Positions 42,093-50,557 of a DNA stretch of 64,000 nucleotides are shown one piece after another; the first letter of the stretch is position 1, and every line of letters starts with the position of its first letter. The notes under the pieces were generated by a model that saw only the letters and a program-made list of their open reading frames with translations, had not been told where the DNA came from and searched no databases. Source of the DNA: JBEIQE01 sp040376705 (GTDB taxonomy: Bacteria > Pseudomonadota > Alphaproteobacteria > UBA2400); NCBI GenBank assembly GCA_040376705.1, contig JBEIQE010000003.1, forward strand, positions 87,773 through 151,772, read 5' to 3'. The position numbers and the translations under genes were made by a program.

Positions 42093-42737
42093 ATGGCACA
42101 GTATCTCGCAGGTATCGGGTTCACCAAGGTATCGGCCGATATGGTGGAAGAGGTGACCTACCTCGCCAGCCAGCGCCAGGGCCTCATGCTCAGCGCGCAG
42201 GACCTCAACCTCGCTTTGCGTATGAGCCTGTTCAGTAACCCCAATCCGCAGAATGCGCTGGTGGCGTTGTTCCCTGAGCAGCGCCTCGCGGAAGGCTTCT
42301 GCGATGATGTGCAGATCTACGGCAGCCTGATCAACCGCGCCAAGGCGGTGCCACATGCGGTAGATGCCAATATCGTGCGCGATCATACGGCGCCTACAAT
42401 TGCCTTTACTGCAGCGGGCCGCCAGCAGCGCGATGTGCAGACTTTTGTTTTGCAGGTTGATGTAAAAACGCCGGTCGAGGCACGGTTGACTGATCGACTG
42501 GTCGCTGGGCAAAAGGGTAGTTGCCGCATAGCCGGGGGCGATGTCGTGCAGAACGGTTTGTTCGTACTCGAGTATCAGGGCAGTCAGCCGGTTGAGCGCA
42601 ACCTGGGCAAAGCGCCTGAAGCCTTGAGTGGCTTACGTTTGTTTTATCAATTGGGCAGCCCGCGCGATGCTGGTTATTGCGCACAGGAGTTGGCGCATCG
42701 CAAACTCGGTCAAGCTGCCCATTGGCCGCGCCTTTAG
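42093..42737 (+). CDS. Unknown 214-residue protein before atpC
   Basis: I chose ATG 42093, which has GGGGGGAGC upstream; a TTG at 42036 in the same frame is possible. The protein begins with helices (AQYLAGIGFTKVSADMVEEV), then LMLSAQDLNLALRMSL, and contains a central TAPTIAFTAAGRQQRDVQTF. There is no signal peptide. It ends 127 bases before atpC. Function unknown. Confidence 0.55.
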   Translation: MAQYLAGIGFTKVSADMVEEVTYLASQRQGLMLSAQDLNLALRMSLFSNPNPQNALVALFPEQRLAEGFCDDVQIYGSLINRAKAVPHAVDANIVRDHTAPTIAFTAAGRQQRDVQTFVLQVDVKTPVEARLTDRLVAGQKGSCRIAGGDVVQNGLFVLEYQGSQPVERNLGKAPEALSGLRLFYQLGSPRDAGYCAQELAHRKLGQAAHWPRL

Positions 42738-42864
42738 GCCTTGATTTTACTGAATTTCCGCAGGGTAACTGCCGGCGATTGAGACGCAGGCAGAACCTCT
42801 TTCATTTTGGTCCCAAAACGGCTAAAACGCGGGCAGTTTCACCCTATCCGGAAATAGGCCCGTC

Positions 42865-43263
42865 ATGTCGACCCTTACCTTTGAACTCGTCGCTCCTGAA
42901 CGTCTTCTCGTCAGCCGCCCTGTCACTATGGTGACTGTTCCGGGTGAAGAGGGCGATTTTGGCGTTCTGCGGGGCCATGCCCCGCTGGTCTCGACCCTGC
43001 GCACCGGCGTGATCGAAATTCAGGACAACGGCGTTATCACCGATCGTTACTTTGTAGCTGGCGGGTTTGCCGAAGTTTCAGCCGAGCGCTGCACCGTACT
43101 GGCCGAAGAGGCAGTACCGCTGAGCGAGATTGACCGGACCAAGACTGAAGCCGAGATCAAGGCCTGCCGCGATGAGCTGGTGGTCGCTGTTGATGAGGGC
43201 GAACGTGCCCACCTCAATAAGCGTATTACCATTAACGAAGCCAAGCTGGCTCTGGCGGCCTGA
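42865..43263 (+). CDS. atpC: ATP synthase F1 epsilon subunit
   Basis: The epsilon subunit regulates F1 and couples gamma to the ring. The 132 residues show the N-terminal beta-sandwich with FELVAPERLL and MVTVPGEEGDFGVLRGHAPL, and a C-terminal helical hairpin with IDRTKTEAEIKACRDELVVA. It is separated from atpD by 3.0 kb of orphan genes, an unusual position, and is followed at one base by the ferritin-like gene. No strong ribosome binding site is seen. Confidence 0.94.
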   Translation: MSTLTFELVAPERLLVSRPVTMVTVPGEEGDFGVLRGHAPLVSTLRTGVIEIQDNGVITDRYFVAGGFAEVSAERCTVLAEEAVPLSEIDRTKTEAEIKACRDELVVAVDEGERAHLNKRITINEAKLALAA

Positions 43264-43264
43264 T

Positions 43265-44083
43265 ATGTCGGAACACTGGACTCTTGCTGATATTCCCTGG
43301 GACCAGTTCGACGCCAGCAAGGTCGACCCCGAGCTGAACAAGGTTGTGCGCGCAGCGGCTCTGGTTGAGTTCGGTGGTAATCACTATGCCGACTACCTGT
43401 GCAAGGTCTTTGCCGATGATGCCGAGTTCTGCGCCATCGCGCGCGAATGGGCCAAAGAAGAAGTGCAGCATGGTAACGCGCTGGCCAAATGGGCCACATT
43501 GGCCGACCCCACATATAATCTTGACGATAAGTATGATGCCTTCCGTAAGGGGTATTCGTTGAACCTCGATCTCGATACCTCGGTGCGCGGCAGCCGTGCA
43601 GGCGAGCTGGTTGCCCGTTGCATGGTTGAGACCGGGACCAGCAGCTATTATACCGCTATGGCCGAGACGACCGATGAGCCTGTGCTTAAGCTGGTGTGCC
43701 AACACATCGCGGCCGATGAGCTGCGCCACTACAAGCTATTTTACACGCATTTAAAGCGCTATCTCGATAAAGAGCCGCTCTCGCTGTACCGTCGCCTCAA
43801 GGTGGCGGTGGGCCGTATCGCCGAAAGCGAAGACGATGAGCTGGCTTATGCTTACTATGCTGCCAACAACACCGGCGAAGCTTACGAGCGAGAGAAGTTC
43901 AGCAAGGCCTATATGCGTCGCGCCTTTGGTTTTTATCGCCACCATCACATCGAGCGGGCGATGGGCATGATCTTCAAGGCCTGTGGTCTCAAGCCGCAAA
44001 CCTTGGTCTATCGTGGTGCCGTAAGGGTGGCGTGGTGGAGCCTTAACCGTAAGGTAAAGCAGCTCGAGAAACTCGCAGCTTAA
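43265..44083 (+). CDS. Ferritin-like diiron protein
   Basis: The 272-residue protein has a four-helix ferritin-like pattern with two EExxH/DExxH-type sites: AKEEVQHGNAL near residue 62 and ADELRHYKLF near residue 151, with earlier helix Glu residues completing a diiron centre. This is typical of rubrerythrin/ferritin-like families. ATG 43265 follows the atpC stop by one base, so it is cotranslated with atpC. The C-terminal 60 residues (YRRLKVAVGR and WWSLNRKVKQLEKL) are specific to this protein. A role in oxidation or iron handling is inferred. Confidence 0.75.
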   Translation: MSEHWTLADIPWDQFDASKVDPELNKVVRAAALVEFGGNHYADYLCKVFADDAEFCAIAREWAKEEVQHGNALAKWATLADPTYNLDDKYDAFRKGYSLNLDLDTSVRGSRAGELVARCMVETGTSSYYTAMAETTDEPVLKLVCQHIAADELRHYKLFYTHLKRYLDKEPLSLYRRLKVAVGRIAESEDDELAYAYYAANNTGEAYEREKFSKAYMRRAFGFYRHHHIERAMGMIFKACGLKPQTLVYRGAVRVAWWSLNRKVKQLEKLAA

Positions 44084-44292
44084 TTACGTTTGATAATTAT
44101 CAAAATACACAATGGCATTGCGTATATTGCCAATTTACGCGCTGTATAAAAAACCAAACTGATTTTCGGCATTAAAGTTATGCTTGATTTATAAGAATAA
44201 CTTGCATGCCGTAAGGTACGGAATTGCTAACCCATTCTTTACTTCTAAATGCCTAATCTGACTTTGTTCTGAATTATCTGCGGAGTCATGAA

Positions 44293-45969
44293 ATGAAAAA
44301 TCTCAGCGTGCTTGGAAAAATCTATGTCTTGGCGGCACTGCTTGGCTTTGTAGCCTGTGGTATCGGCGTTGTCGGTATCCAGGGTATGCGCGTGTTCAAT
44401 CAGCGCGCACAGGAAATGGAAAGCGCATCCGAGCGCGCGCTGCACGGCGAGAAGCTTAATGCTCTCGTACTTGCCGTAGTTATGGACTCACGCGGTATTT
44501 ACATGTCTCCCGATACAGCAACTGCCGAAAAGTTTGCTGCCCCGCTGCTGGTGAGCCTCGCCAAGATCAAGGAGAATCTGGCCGAGTGGAAGCAGCTGAT
44601 TACGGAGGAGCAGGCAGCTCAGTTTGCTGAAATGGAAAAGCAGGCTGCAACCTTTATCGAGTTCCGTACCGAGACCGTGCGTCTGGCACGCGAAGTGAGC
44701 CCGCAGGAAGCCCGCGCGTATGGCGATAACGATGCTAACCGCAGCAGCCGTCAGGCTCTCAACCGCTCAATTGTTGCCTTCGCTGCTGACAGCGCAAAGG
44801 AAATTGGCGAAACAACCGAGGCGCTGGATGCCTATTATGCATCACGTAGCAAGCTCAGTGTGGGCGTGCTGGTAGTTGGTCTGGTCATGGCCGCCGTGCT
44901 CTCCATGGTTATCGGTGGCCGTATGATTGCCCAGCCGATTACCCGTATGACTGCATCAATGCGCGATCTGGCCAATGGTAACACCGCTGTGCGGATTGAG
45001 GGTGCCGACCGTAAGGACGAAATCGGCGGCATGGCCCGCGCGGTTGAAGTGTTCAAAGAGAACATGATCAAGAACAACGAGATGGAAGATGAAAAGCGCC
45101 GCGAACTGGTGAAGAAGGAAGCCCGTGCGCAGGAAGTAGCCAACGCCATCCGTGAATTCGAGGCACATATCGGCGAAGTCAGCTCGAACATCGAAGCGGC
45201 CTCAACTGAGCTGGGCGCATCAGCCCAGAGCATGTCGGCGATTGCTGAGTCAACCAGCGAGCAGGCTGGTGCAGTGGCTGCCGCATCAACTCAGGCCTCG
45301 AGCAACGTTTCAACCGTAGCTGCTTCAACCGAAGAGCTGCTGGCCTCGATTGCCGAGATCAGCCGTCAGGTTGCACATTCAACCGAGGTAACCCAGCGTG
45401 CGGTAGAAGAGGCCGAGCGTACCGATGCCAAGATCAACGGTCTGGCCGAAGCGGCTCAGCGTGTGGGCGAGGTTATTGGCCTGATCAGCGATATTGCTGC
45501 GCAAACCAACCTCTTGGCGCTTAACGCGACCATCGAAGCGGCCCGTGCCGGTGAAGCCGGTAAGGGCTTTGCAGTTGTAGCCAGCGAAGTGAAGAACCTT
45601 GCGGCACAAACCGCCAAAGCAACCGAGGAAATCACCCAGCAGATTTCAGGTATTCAGACTGCAACCAAGGAATCGGTTGAGGCGATCAAGCTTATCAGCG
45701 AAACCATCGGCAAGATCGATGGCGTATCATCCACCATCGCCGCTGCGATTGAAGAGCAGAGCGCTGCCACGCAGGAAATTTCCCGCAACGTGCAGGCAAC
45801 TGCCCATGGTACGCAGGAAGTATCCAACAGCATTGTCAGCGTCAACGAAGCCGCTCTTGAGACCGGCCATACTGCCGGCCGCGTATTGCAGGCTTCAGGC
45901 GATCTGGCGGTGCAGACCTCGCAGCTGCGCATGCATGTCGATAGTTTCCTGGTTAAAGTAAGAGCGTAA
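44293..45969 (+). CDS. Methyl-accepting chemotaxis receptor
   Basis: The 558 residues have TM1 at about 8-29 and TM2 at about 188-210, a periplasmic helical sensor of about 150 residues between them, a HAMP domain (about 206-260) and a cytoplasmic signalling domain. The conserved hairpin tip IGLISDIAAQTNLLALNATI and EAARAGEAGKGFAVVASEV lies near residues 395-435, which identifies an MCP. The sensor contains NRSIVAFAADSAKEIGETTE; the ligand is unknown. The 209-base upstream region has no other gene. It implies a chemotactic or otherwise MCP-signalling organism. Confidence 0.95.
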   Translation: MKNLSVLGKIYVLAALLGFVACGIGVVGIQGMRVFNQRAQEMESASERALHGEKLNALVLAVVMDSRGIYMSPDTATAEKFAAPLLVSLAKIKENLAEWKQLITEEQAAQFAEMEKQAATFIEFRTETVRLAREVSPQEARAYGDNDANRSSRQALNRSIVAFAADSAKEIGETTEALDAYYASRSKLSVGVLVVGLVMAAVLSMVIGGRMIAQPITRMTASMRDLANGNTAVRIEGADRKDEIGGMARAVEVFKENMIKNNEMEDEKRRELVKKEARAQEVANAIREFEAHIGEVSSNIEAASTELGASAQSMSAIAESTSEQAGAVAAASTQASSNVSTVAASTEELLASIAEISRQVAHSTEVTQRAVEEAERTDAKINGLAEAAQRVGEVIGLISDIAAQTNLLALNATIEAARAGEAGKGFAVVASEVKNLAAQTAKATEEITQQISGIQTATKESVEAIKLISETIGKIDGVSSTIAAAIEEQSAATQEISRNVQATAHGTQEVSNSIVSVNEAALETGHTAGRVLQASGDLAVQTSQLRMHVDSFLVKVRA

Positions 45970-46055
45970 AAAGCGGCTAACTGCCAGAAGATTGCCGCGG
46001 CCGGTGGCAAGCTTCTGGTAAGAGCCTAAAAAATTGGGGAGTTGAGTATAATTAA

Positions 46056-46086
46056 CGTGCCAGATCCTAAGTCTGGCACGTTTTTA
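46056..46086 (+). terminator. Terminator after the chemotaxis gene
   Basis: CGTGCCAGA / TCTGGCACG is a perfect 9-bp stem with a 7-base loop and TTTTTAT tail, 87 bases after the receptor stop. Confidence 0.85.
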
Positions 46087-46138
46087 TTGGGGCAGATTGA
46101 GGTTGTGCTCGTGCTGGCAGATTGCCTAAACTACCCTC

Positions 46139-46915
46139 ATGCCAGATGTTAAAAAAATCATTCAGAATGCCCGCCTGACCGGCCATAAGCTGGGTTTGCC
46201 GGGTGAGCGCAAGCCGGTGCCGCATCGTGCATCTGCGCGTGCTCCCGCATCTGTTAGCATGCCGCTTTTTGCGCCGCGTACGCCTGTCGTCACGCGCGAC
46301 TATGAGCTGCCTAATCCGTTTACTGAAAAGCACATACCCATAGGCGAGGATAATCTTGGCTATGTTGAGCAGCGCGGTTTCTTCGCTGTGAATATGGAAG
46401 CGGCACAGAACGCATTTACTGAATACGGGTTTGATGTGCGCGACCTCAAGAGCGGGCGCACCTATCTGTTTATTAGTGAAACCGAGTTTGGCCAAACCCA
46501 TAAGCCGATTTACAAACGCTACCATGAGCATGTGGGCGGCAATCATTCCTCCGATCGCGAATTCATGATTTCACTAGCGGCGCATGAGAGTGACCGTTTT
46601 CAGGAGATGCATAGCCGTAATCGTGCCAGCGTGAACTACCATCAGCATATGATCGTGGTGCCGCCGCATGATCCGGATACCGGCAAAATTTCGTGGTTCG
46701 AGCACAAAAGCGGGTTCGGCTGGGCGTTCAACTGGTTCCTGTTTACCGAAAAGTCATGGCAGCGCATGGGCACGCATAAGGCTCAGCAACTGCTGCATAT
46801 GAAAACCAACTGGCAGCCACTTGAAAGCCAGCACATAGTCCAGCCGGTGGATTACATGAAAGCTGTTCGCAACAGCTGCGGCGACACCCGTAAATCAGCC
46901 CAGCCTGCGCCTTAA
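46139..46915 (+). CDS. Unknown 258-residue protein
   Basis: ATG 46139 (there is no strong ribosome binding site, but the frame is long). The N-terminus is basic (LTGHKLGLPGERKPVPHRAS). A core with LKSGRTYLFISETEFGQTHK, KRYHEHVGGNHSSDREFMIS and NYHQHMIVVPPHDPDTG contains several His residues that could bind metal, and an aromatic WFEHKSGFGWAFNWFLF segment follows. There is no signal peptide. It converges with transketolase, overlapping it by four bases. No family recognised. Confidence 0.6.
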   Translation: MPDVKKIIQNARLTGHKLGLPGERKPVPHRASARAPASVSMPLFAPRTPVVTRDYELPNPFTEKHIPIGEDNLGYVEQRGFFAVNMEAAQNAFTEYGFDVRDLKSGRTYLFISETEFGQTHKPIYKRYHEHVGGNHSSDREFMISLAAHESDRFQEMHSRNRASVNYHQHMIVVPPHDPDTGKISWFEHKSGFGWAFNWFLFTEKSWQRMGTHKAQQLLHMKTNWQPLESQHIVQPVDYMKAVRNSCGDTRKSAQPAP

Positions 46916-48900
46916 GCGGCCTTGGCCTTTTTGGCCAATGTTTGTGCAGCCTTTACTACAGCTTCAGGCGTAATGCCAAAGTGCTTATACAGCTGCTCTG
47001 CAGGTGCTGAGGCACCAAAGCCGGTCATGCCAATGAACACGCCATCCGGCCCGATGTAGCGGTCCCAGCCAAAGCCGATACCTGCTTCAATCGCAATGCG
47101 CGGGGCCGTGCCCAGTACCTTGGCACGGTAGTCCTCGTCCTGCTGCTCGAACAGCTCGAAGCTCGGCATGGAGACGATAGCCGCCGCAATACCCTGCTGT
47201 TCCAGCTGCTTTTGCGCGGTGAGGGCGATGGACACCTCCGAGCCGGTGGCGATCAGCGTAACCTGACGCGCAGATTTAGGCTCTGTCAGTACATAGCCGC
47301 CGCGGGCGCACATGTTATCTTCAATATGGACAGCGCGCGCCAGCGGCAGGGCCTGGCGTGAGAGCGCGAGGATGGACGGGCCGCTGTGCTCCAAGGCCAG
47401 CTCCCAGCATTCGGCGGTTTCAACCGTATCGCAGGGGCGGAATACCAGGACCCCCGGCATGGCGCGCAGGCTGGCTACATGCTCAACTGGCTGGTGAGTG
47501 GGGCCGTCTTCACCTAAACCGATACTGTCATGCGTCATCACATGCACTACGCGCTGCTGCATGAGGGCGGCAAGGCGAATCGCCGGGCGGCAGTAATCGG
47601 TAAAGGTCAGGAAGGTGCCGCCATAAGGGATGATACCGCCATGCAGCGCCATGCCGTTCATGGCAGCGGCCATACCATGCTCGCGCACGCCCCAGTGCAT
47701 GTAATGCGCGCCGAAGTTACCCGCGGCAACCGCAGCCATGCCGCTTACCTTGGTGTTGTTTGACGGCGTTAGATCAGCCGAGCCACCCATGAGGGCAGGC
47801 AGGGCCGGAATCAGCGCGGCCAATGTGGTGCCGGAGGACTGGCGTGTCGCCACCTTGGCCTGTGTTTCGATGGCGGTTTTCTTGACGCTGATAATCGCTT
47901 CATGCACGGCAGCGGGCAATTCGCCGGCAATCTGCGCTGTAAACACTTCGCGGTCGCTATGGCCCCACAGGCGCTGGTCCCATTCGCGGCGGGCTGCATG
48001 GCCCTTATGGCCAATGGCGCGCCAGCCATTGAGGATATCGCCCGGAATTTCAAACGGGGCGTGCGGCCAGTTCAGCTTGGTGCGGGCGCCTGCAGTTTCT
48101 TCCTTACCCAGCGGGCTGCCGTGGGTCGCGGAGGTACCAGCCTTGGTCGGCGCGCCATAGCCAATGGTTGTGCGGCAGGCAATGAGTGTGGGTTTATCGC
48201 TGGTCTGTGCTTTGGTCAGCGCTGCGGCAATGGCTGCGGGATCATGGCCATCAACCCGCGCAGTGTTCCAGTGGTAGGCTTCAAAGCGCTTGAGGGTATC
48301 ATCGCTGAAGCTGAGTGAGGTTGGCCCGTCGATGCTGATCTGGTTATCGTCATATAGCACAATCAGGCGCGAGAGGGCGTAGTGGCCCGCCAGTGAGGCA
48401 GCCTCGTGGCTGATGCCTTCCATCAAGTCACCATCTGAGGCAATCACGTAAGTACGGTGGTCAACCAGACTATCACCAAAGCGCGCCGCCATCATGCGCT
48501 CGGCCAGCGCCATGCCAACGGCGGTAGCAATACCTTGGCCAAGCGGGCCGGTGGTGGTTTCAATGCCCAGGGTAATATCGTGCTCGGGGTGGCCGGGGGT
48601 AAGTGAGCCAAGCTGGCGGAAGTTCTTGAGCTGCTCGAGCGTCATCTTCGGGTAGCCGGTGAGATGGGCAAGGGCGTAGAGCAGCATCGAGCCATGGCCG
48701 GCTGACAGCACAAAGCGGTCACGGTCCGGCCACTTGGGATTACTCACATCAAATTTCATGAACTGGCTGAACAGCACAGTCGCTACATCGGCCATGCCCA
48801 TGGGCATACCGGGGTGTCCGGAATTGGCGGCTTCTACGGCGTCGATGGCCAGAAAGCGCAGGGCGTTAGCGAGGTCGGTATGTGAAGTCTGTGTAGTCAT
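46912..48900 (-). CDS. tkt: Transketolase
   Basis: Transketolase moves two-carbon units in the pentose phosphate and Calvin pathways with thiamine diphosphate. The 662 residues show GHPGMPMGMADVATVLF at the start, the ThDP motif GDGDLMEGISHEA near residue 155 (as SDGDLMEGISHEA), DDNQISIDGPTSLSF, and the C-terminal GFGASAPAEQLYKHFGI. It would cooperate with the Tal protein at 30.6 kb. It is single and on the minus strand, with no neighbouring gapA, pgk or Calvin genes in the window. Confidence 0.98.
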   Translation of the reverse strand: MTTQTSHTDLANALRFLAIDAVEAANSGHPGMPMGMADVATVLFSQFMKFDVSNPKWPDRDRFVLSAGHGSMLLYALAHLTGYPKMTLEQLKNFRQLGSLTPGHPEHDITLGIETTTGPLGQGIATAVGMALAERMMAARFGDSLVDHRTYVIASDGDLMEGISHEAASLAGHYALSRLIVLYDDNQISIDGPTSLSFSDDTLKRFEAYHWNTARVDGHDPAAIAAALTKAQTSDKPTLIACRTTIGYGAPTKAGTSATHGSPLGKEETAGARTKLNWPHAPFEIPGDILNGWRAIGHKGHAARREWDQRLWGHSDREVFTAQIAGELPAAVHEAIISVKKTAIETQAKVATRQSSGTTLAALIPALPALMGGSADLTPSNNTKVSGMAAVAAGNFGAHYMHWGVREHGMAAAMNGMALHGGIIPYGGTFLTFTDYCRPAIRLAALMQQRVVHVMTHDSIGLGEDGPTHQPVEHVASLRAMPGVLVFRPCDTVETAECWELALEHSGPSILALSRQALPLARAVHIEDNMCARGGYVLTEPKSARQVTLIATGSEVSIALTAQKQLEQQGIAAAIVSMPSFELFEQQDEDYRAKVLGTAPRIAIEAGIGFGWDRYIGPDGVFIGMTGFGASAPAEQLYKHFGITPEAVVKAAQTLAKKAKAA

Positions 48901-48960
48901 GGCCGCAGAGTGCCGCCATAAGCTGAGGCCGTCAAATGCTAATGGCGCCGCAGGAAATAG

Positions 48961-48988
48961 AAATGGCGCCGTAAGTGCGGCGCCATTT
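48961..48988 (-). terminator. Terminator for the short-gene cluster
   Basis: AAATGGCGCC / GGCGCCATTT is a perfect 10-bp stem with an 8-base loop, 23 bases downstream of the minus-strand gene at 49012. A partial AATGGCGCCG copy lies 20 bases away (48941). Confidence 0.75.
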
Positions 48989-49011
48989 GGTATTACTGGT
49001 CTTGAAAGACG

Positions 49012-49230
49012 TTAGGCCGCAGGGGCGTCGTGCTTGCCTTTGCGGGCTTCTTTCAATGTGGCAAAGGGCTTGAAGTCGGCGGGCAGCGCGGCTGCTTCGT
49101 AACCCATACCGTCAAACATCTGGTCATTCATCATGCCGCCACCGGTTGAGGGTACTACAGCTGGAGCAGGTGCTCTGCGAAGGCTCAGAATACTGAGCAT
49201 GCGTGCGGGAGTTGACTTCTTGTCTGGCAT
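49012..49230 (-). CDS. Short unknown protein, 72 residues
   Basis: It starts at ATG 49230 (minus strand); a short GGAATTTTAGA-like site precedes it. It is rich in Ala, Pro, Arg and Gly, with MLSILSLRRAPAPAVVPST and a C-terminal FATLKEARKGKHDAPAA, so it is probably flexible. It is the last of a cluster of three or four short genes on the minus strand and is followed by a terminator. No family. Confidence 0.5.
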   Translation of the reverse strand: MPDKKSTPARMLSILSLRRAPAPAVVPSTGGGMMNDQMFDGMGYEAAALPADFKPFATLKEARKGKHDAPAA

Positions 49231-49256
49231 TCTAAAATTCCTGTCTGATGGGGTGA

Positions 49257-49478
49257 TTAGCCGAACATGCCGCCGGACTTGGTACCACCTGCACGCGCCT
49301 TGACCGGCGGGGCAGCAGTTTCAACGCGCTTGTTCATGATCGGGCCGGTGTTGCCACCGAAGTGTGCCGTCTCGTTGTTGATTTCCATGCCATAGGCGCC
49401 AATGCTTACGGGGTTGGCCTTGATCATGCGACCGCCACCACCAGCTGCAGCTTTGAAAGACATATTCAAACCAGGCAT
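49257..49478 (-). CDS. Short Gly/Ala-rich unknown protein, 73 residues
   Basis: ATG 49478 has GGGAGATAAGAAT upstream, a good ribosome binding site. The product begins MPGLNMSFKAAAGGGGR and has a Gly/Ala-rich end (VKARAGGTKSGGMFG), so it is likely unstructured or assembled with a partner. It lies 26 bases before the next short gene downstream. No family recognised. Confidence 0.5.
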   Translation of the reverse strand: MPGLNMSFKAAAGGGGRMIKANPVSIGAYGMEINNETAHFGGNTGPIMNKRVETAAPPVKARAGGTKSGGMFG

Positions 49479-49538
49479 ATTCTTATCTCCCTTTATATTC
49501 CCCTAAGACATACTCAATGCCGGAGAGGAGTGCAAGCC

Positions 49539-49715
49539 TTACGCTGCTTCTGGAGCGTGGCTGCGACGACCCAGCGCGGTCTCGCGCAGGCTGTTTACAG
49601 TCATTTTCTCGAAGATCGCGAGCATGCGCTCGGCTTCGGTCGGGTTCATCATCTGCAGGGCCTCAAAACCAGCTTTGATCGCGGTAATTCGCTTGTGGCT
49701 GCTATGGGTCGTCAT
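49539..49715 (-). CDS. Short unknown protein, 58 residues
   Basis: ATG 49715 on the minus strand has AGAGGATTTTAAG upstream. The 58-residue product (ITAIKAGFEALQMMNPTEAE, then RMLAIFEKMTVNSLRETALG) is a plausible helical protein. It is the first gene of the minus-strand short-gene cluster, and a CtrA-like box lies 54-69 bases upstream, so it may head a CtrA-controlled unit. No family recognised. Confidence 0.6.
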   Translation of the reverse strand: MTTHSSHKRITAIKAGFEALQMMNPTEAERMLAIFEKMTVNSLRETALGRRSHAPEAA

Positions 49716-49768
49716 CTTAAAATCCTCTAGGTTTATGAATTTCTGTTAATCTATGCTCCCTTTATAAC

Positions 49769-49784
49769 TTAACGGCCAATTAAC
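49769..49784. promoter_or_regulatory. CtrA-like box upstream of the short-gene cluster
   Basis: TTAA-CGGCCAA-TTAAC matches the full CtrA consensus with N7 spacing and the final C. It lies 54 bases upstream of the 58-residue gene start. Confidence 0.6.
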
Positions 49785-49925
49785 CCTCAAGAGTTTTGTA
49801 TGGTTAAAACCCCCGATTATGGTTAAGTCGGGAGCGCAAATTCGGCAGTATTTATGATAAAAATCAAGAAGAAGGCGCACCATGTGGCGGCCTGAAATTT
49901 TATGTCTTGAGCAGCGCTGGAGTTG

Positions 49926-50132
49926 TTATTTACCGCCAAAAGTGGGGGGTAGGGTTGTGGGGTAGGTGCCGGTTCTGTCGTCGCCATCAAAGTCGGTTGA
50001 GATCATGGGCGTACGCGGCTCGAGAAAGTTCGAGCGGGTCGGGTCGGCAGCGCTGGGGTTGAACGCCGAAGCCGGGCCACGACTGCGTGTCGCAGCTGCG
50101 GCCGGGGCGGGGGTAGGGCGCATTTTGGTCAT
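49926..50132 (-). CDS. Short unknown protein, 68 residues
   Basis: ATG 50132 is preceded by AAGGGAGTTCGAT on the minus strand. The product is rich in Pro, Ala, Thr and Arg (PTPAPAAAATRSRGPASAFN), with FDGDDRTGTYPTTLPPTFGG at the end, and looks disordered. The gene reads toward the CtrA-like box and away from the zapA unit. No family recognised. Confidence 0.5.
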   Translation of the reverse strand: MTKMRPTPAPAAAATRSRGPASAFNPSAADPTRSNFLEPRTPMISTDFDGDDRTGTYPTTLPPTFGGK

Positions 50133-50244
50133 ATCGAACTCCCTTAGATCCTTTAAAATCGCGGGTTTCTCTATGTCTTTAATCTACAGGCATATGGTTT
50201 ACATATCGTTTCAATCGAAGTATTCAAACCATGGCAAACCGGTG

Positions 50245-50274
50245 TTGACCTCGCGCCCGAACAACCGCTAGGGT
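50245..50274 (+). promoter_or_regulatory. Candidate promoter for the zapA unit
   Basis: TTGACC and TAGGGT are separated by 18 bases, with the first gene starting at 50315. It is a moderate match only. Confidence 0.35.
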
Positions 50275-50314
50275 GCTTTTAACAAACGCATACCAAATAG
50301 GGGCCGTATTAACC

Positions 50315-50557
50315 ATGAAACGTCTGAACGAAGCTCTGGCCTCTCTCGATCTCGCGATTGATACGCTTGAAGACACTGCGGCTAACCATCTTGCCAGCAC
50401 CGGTACGCGCAAGCGCACCACAGGCGGCAAGGCTGCCGCTGAAGATGATATGGGCGGCCTGTTCTCGGCTGATCAGCTGAATACCGTTAAAGCACGTCTG
50501 GATGATGCGATTGAGCGCCTCGAGAGCGCGCTGGAGGTTGCAGATGGCACGCGTTGA
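50315..50557 (+). CDS. Coiled-coil protein upstream of zapA (DUF4164-like)
   Basis: ATG 50315 gives 80 residues: MKRLNEALASLDLAIDTLED, then a Lys/Thr-rich linker, then DQLNTVKARLDDAIERLESA, two amphipathic helices. Similar small coiled-coil genes lie before zapA in alphaproteobacteria (DUF4164-type). It overlaps zapA by 14 bases, so translation is probably coupled. A role in cell division is suggested only by position. Confidence 0.7.
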   Translation: MKRLNEALASLDLAIDTLEDTAANHLASTGTRKRTTGGKAAAEDDMGGLFSADQLNTVKARLDDAIERLESALEVADGTR

